Assembly (NCBI GenBank): GCA_030710605.1
Contig: CP092865.1
Span: 140,265,282-140,329,281 of the forward strand
Reading direction: 5' to 3'
Length of the DNA stretch: 64,000 nt
Origin: Cordylochernes scorpioides
Taxonomy: Eukaryota; Arthropoda; Arachnida; Pseudoscorpiones; Chernetidae
In this document: positions 60,770 to 64,000 of the stretch, one piece after another
How the letters are laid out: each line of letters begins with the position of its first letter
How positions within the stretch are numbered: position 1 is the stretch's first letter
Made by a program: the position numbers and the translations under genes
Notes under the pieces: generated by a model
The model's database searches: none
What the model was told of the DNA's origin: nothing
The model's input: only the letters and a program-made list of their open reading frames with translations

Positions 60770-63085
60770 ACTCTAGTAGGTGGTTCCGTCTCTAGAGTGG
60801 GTGGAGAGGCGTCTCTACGTGTTGTCCTCCGTGGGGGTGCCACTGACTGATGTCCAGTGAAGCTGTAAGCTGGCCGTCTGTCCTTGGTCGTCTGAGGCGG
60901 CGCACGTGTCTTGAAACTCTTGGGTCTTCGCTCTGTGTGTGCGCCATTGGGAGCGTCCCAGCCGTACGCGAAATTGCACCGGGGACGCCTGGTGTTGAAA
61001 AACCAAGGGGTGCACACAGCAGTAACACCCCCCCGCCTTCTCGTTGGTTCCCTGTGAAAACCTCGTGCCTCAGAGGTCCCTGACTCGTCGGCGGATTCAG
61101 GGAGTACTGGATAAGGGTACGAGGGCTAAAGGGGGGGAGTCCTATGGGAGCGTAGGACGGGTCTTTCTAAGTCCGAACGAGAGGGCTCGGTCAGCAACCT
61201 TGCCAATGAACTCTCGGTGACGCCTGTGGGTGAATGGTCAACCCCATGGAGCCAGACCATAATGGCGGGCGCGAGGGGCCTACCAATGGCCGCTCGGTGC
61301 ATGGAGAATGCATCATTCCTTCTGGCTGTGTGTGGATCTAGATTTCAGCGAAATACAGTGGACGCAAGGGCCACTTTGAGCCCATATCGTCCCAGGCCCT
61401 GCTTCGCAGGGCCGAATTTCCTATCTGTCTTTACATTCCACGGGGAAGAAGTTTTCCCGTCCTCTACAGTCACTCTAGAGGAGTGGGTGGAGAGGCGTCT
61501 CTGCGTGTTGTCCTCCGTAGGGGTGCCACTGACTGATGTCCAGTGAAGCTGTAAGCTGGCCGTCTGTCCTTGGTTGTCTGAGGCGAGGCGCACGTGTCTT
61601 GAAACTCTTGGGTCTTCGCTCTGTGTGTGCGCCATTGGGAGCGTCCTTGCCGTGCGCGAAAATTGCACCAGGGCTAGGCCTGGTGTTGAAAAACCAAGGG
61701 GTGCACACAGCAGTACCACCCCCCCCCCCGCCTTCACGTTGGTTCCCCGTGTAAACCTCGTACCTCAGAGGTCCTTGACTCGACGGCAGATTCAGGGAGT
61801 ACTGGATAAGGGTACGAGGGCTAAAGGGGGGGGAGTCCTATTGGAGCGTAGGACGGGTCTTTCTAAGTCCGAACGAGAGGGCTCGGTCAGCAACCTTGCC
61901 AATGAACTCTCGGTGACGCCTGTGGGTGAATGGTCAACCCCATGGAGCCAGACCATAATGGCGGGCGCGAGGGGCCTACCAATGGCCGCTCGGTGCATGG
62001 AGAATGCATCATTCCTTCTGGCTGTGTGTGGATCTAGATTTCAGCGAAAGCCTGGGATGCAAGGGCCGCTGTGAGCCTATATCATCCCTGTCTCAGTCTG
62101 TGATTGAGCCGAATTTCTATTCTGTCTTTACATTCCGTGGGGAAGAAGTTTTCCCACCCTCAAACTCACTCTAGAGGGGAGTGGAGTGAAGAGGCGTCTC
62201 TGCGTGTTTGCCTTACGTCGGAGTGCCACTGGCCGGAGTTGGTGAAGCTGTAAGCTAGCTTCGGCCCTTGGTTAGCTGGCGTAAGACGCACGAGTCTTGA
62301 AACTCTTGGGTCTTCGCTCTGTGTGTGCGTCATTGGGAGCGTCCTTGCCATGCGCACCATGAAAAACCAAGGGGTGCACACAGTAGTACCACCCCCCCCC
62401 GCCTTCACGTGGCTCCCTGCGTAAACCTCAGTACCTCAGAGGTCCTTGATTCGACGGCAGATTCAGGGAGTACTGGATAAGGGTTCGAGGGCCAAAGGGG
62501 GGGAGTCCTATTGGTTTAACTAAGTCCGAACGAGAGGGCTCGGTCAGCAACCTTGCCAATGAACTCTTGGAGACGCCTGTGGGTGAATGGTCAACCTCAT
62601 GGAGCCAGACCTTAATGGCGGGCGCGAGGGGCCTACCAATGGCCGCTCGGTGCATGGAGAATGCATCATTCTTTTTGGCTGTGTGACCTGGTGGCAGCAA
62701 AGGTATTCGGTTTATGGGCCTTCGAGGTCTGGGGAACTTTTGCTCCTAGAATGTCTTTACATTCCGCGGGGAGAAGCTGACTCCCCGGTCATGTAGGATC
62801 ACTGGCGGTGGGTCAGCCAAGAGTTTTGAACTCTTGGGTCTTCGCTCCGTGTGTGGGCGATTGGGAGCGTCCTTTCTGAACGCGCCATGAAATACCAAGG
62901 TGTACACACGGCAGTAAAGGCGGGCGCGAGGGGCCATACAAATGGCCGCTCAGTGCATGGAGAATGCATCATTCCTTTGGATGGGTGACTGGAGGAGGTA
63001 ACCGGGATGCAAGGACCACAGGAGTCTTTATCATCCCTGGATCTGCTTTTGCAGGGCCGAATCTCTTTTCTGTCTTTACATTCCA
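60770..63085. repeat. 680-bp GC-rich repeat, about 3.4 tandem copies
   Basis: Units begin around 60770, 61435, 62125 and 62750 (the last shortened). Each has CTTTACATTCC..GGGGAAGAAG, CTTGGGTCTTCGCTCTGTGT, GGGGTGCACACAGCAGTA, GGGGGAGTCCTAT..GGAGCG and TGGTCAACCCCATGGAGCC blocks. ORFs on both strands are not conserved in frame between copies. Origin unknown. The same unit lies next to a LINE end at 51825. Confidence 0.9.
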
Positions 63086-63364
63086 TCCAAAAAATCTCTG
63101 TCTGACTCAATTCCAGGAGTATATGTGCTGTTGCAAGAAGTGGTTCTTCTTGGTAGTGATTTCTCACGATCAATGCCTCTAAATTTCTTTATAATTAAAT
63201 TACTTATTGTTTCAAGTATAAAACATTTGTCCACTAAATACCACTTTGATATTTGCATTTCCTTCTGGTGTAGATATTTAAATGGCTAGCAGTATATATA
63301 TATTAAAATCAATTATATTTTTTTTTCATATATATATGGGAAAAAAGCGTAGCTCTGTTTATAT

Positions 63365-63566
63365 TAAAAACAAAGAAGGCATATCCTAACCAGGAGCACA
63401 TGTGCTTTTTCGTGGATCGCTTTTCTTGATTTATCAATAAAATGGGTTGGCCAAATATCAGGGAACAGGCCAAATCAACGTTTGGTTGATTTCTGTTCCA
63501 CTAGATGGCGCTCTGCCACCTAAAAAGCACATGTGCTCCTGGTCAGGATATGCCTTCTTTGTTTTT
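63365..63566. mobile_element. Inverted-repeat element with about 45-bp ends
   Basis: Ends AAGAAGGCATATCCTAACCA.. and ..TCAGGATATGCCTTCTTTGT are inverted repeats including GGAGCACATGTGCTTTTT. The centre holds TAGATGGCGCTCTGCC. Partial copies at 16640-16702 and 26226-26425. Confidence 0.8.
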
Positions 63567-63599
63567 AATATATATAATGTTTATGGCAAATGAAAAATT

Positions 63600-63840
63600 T
63601 AAACGCGAATGTTTCTTTCACACATATAGCAAACTTCTATCTTCCTTACTGCGATGAAAAGATATTGGGAGGGCTTGGTTCATCAGTGGTGAACCCTCCC
63701 AGCGGTTTCACCAATTTAATCTACCAGACCGCTTCTTTAGAGCTCTAATACCGTATTGAATTATTCTGCTTTTATATGTTACACTTCATCGCAGTAAGGA
63801 CAGTAGAAGTTTGATATATGGGTGAAACATTCGCGTTATT
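63600..63840. mobile_element. Inverted-repeat element with about 55-bp ends
   Basis: Ends CGCGAATGTTTCTTTCACAC and TGAAACATTCGCG pair, as do TTACTGCGATGAA and TTCATCGCAGTAA. The core contains on the minus strand TTGGTGAAACCGC...CTGATGAACCAA (63675-63714). Partial copies at 40145-40440 and 49176-49320. Confidence 0.75.
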
Positions 63841-64000
63841 GCTTTATATTAATATATCTTTATGTTTATTTTGTTTATCACATTTAAAAAATGAGGATTG
63901 GAGTTCATTATAAGTTACTATTTTTATTTGCCGTTTATAAATGATATAAACACGCACCTTTATCTCATATCCCATATGGCCAAAAGATATCACAACTTAG

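Noticed and set aside
61574-62074. 166-residue ORF in the 680-bp repeat
   Set aside because: The frame is not preserved in the other repeat copies.

Overview
The window looks like a repeat-rich, intron-rich animal genome, most likely an arthropod or another protostome. The evidence is a spliced multi-exon ABC transporter gene, a 5S rRNA sequence of protostome type (inside a retroposon), a tRNA-Leu gene, Helitrons, mariner/Tc1, Copia, Gypsy and non-LTR elements, tRNA-derived SINEs, and very few long ORFs. Two runs of about 100 N (16915-17014 and 52942-53041) mark scaffold gaps. I name only the broad lineage because nothing here fixes the species.

Host gene. Thirteen exons of one full-length-type multidrug-resistance-associated transporter (ABCC/MRP, with TMD0) lie on the minus strand. 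Exons 2-8 (TMD0, L0 linker, start of TMD1) run from 16386 down to 1172. Exons 9-14 (rest of TMD1 and the start of NBD1, including Walker A) run from 35292 down to 17523. They do not overlap in protein content, and exon 8 (at 1172) joins exon 9 (at 35292) in phase and in homology. As printed, the 3' part of the gene therefore lies upstream of its 5' part.

Assembly. A SINE is cut by the first gap and its other half follows the second gap. The same 12-bp target-site duplication flanks the two halves (16703-16714 and 53146-53157). This indicates that bases 1-16914 and 53042-64000 are really adjacent, and that the block 17015-52941 is misplaced and belongs to the left of this window's first base. 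That order also repairs the gene.

Layout. 1-16914: exons 2-8, SINEs, palindromic repeats with hammerhead-ribozyme-like cores, and a mariner split by a Helitron that carries two tRNA-like sequences. 17015-26441: exons 10-14, a 5S-rRNA-headed retroposon, tRNA-Leu, a 26-bp and a 67-bp minisatellite, and a Tc1/mariner relic. 26442-34858: a Gypsy-type LTR retrotransposon with frameshifts. 35115-35585: exon 9 with two extra partial copies of its 5' end. 36290-39541: a non-autonomous LTR element with identical-looking LTRs and a leader made of tandem repeats. 39545-52941: MITEs, a fold-back SINE, LINE 3' ends, a second Helitron and a 41-bp minisatellite. 53042-64000: a third Helitron with a recognisable empty site, a complete Copia element, a Tc1 remnant and about 3.4 copies of a 680-bp GC-rich repeat.

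The host gene is the only clearly host protein-coding locus. The rest is intronic or intergenic mobile DNA. I found no CRISPR array, operon or prokaryotic feature. The least ordinary items are the split-SINE and exon proof of misassembly, the 5S-headed retroposon with a perfect 15-bp duplication, the hammerhead-like repeats, and the tandem-repeat-leader LTR element.
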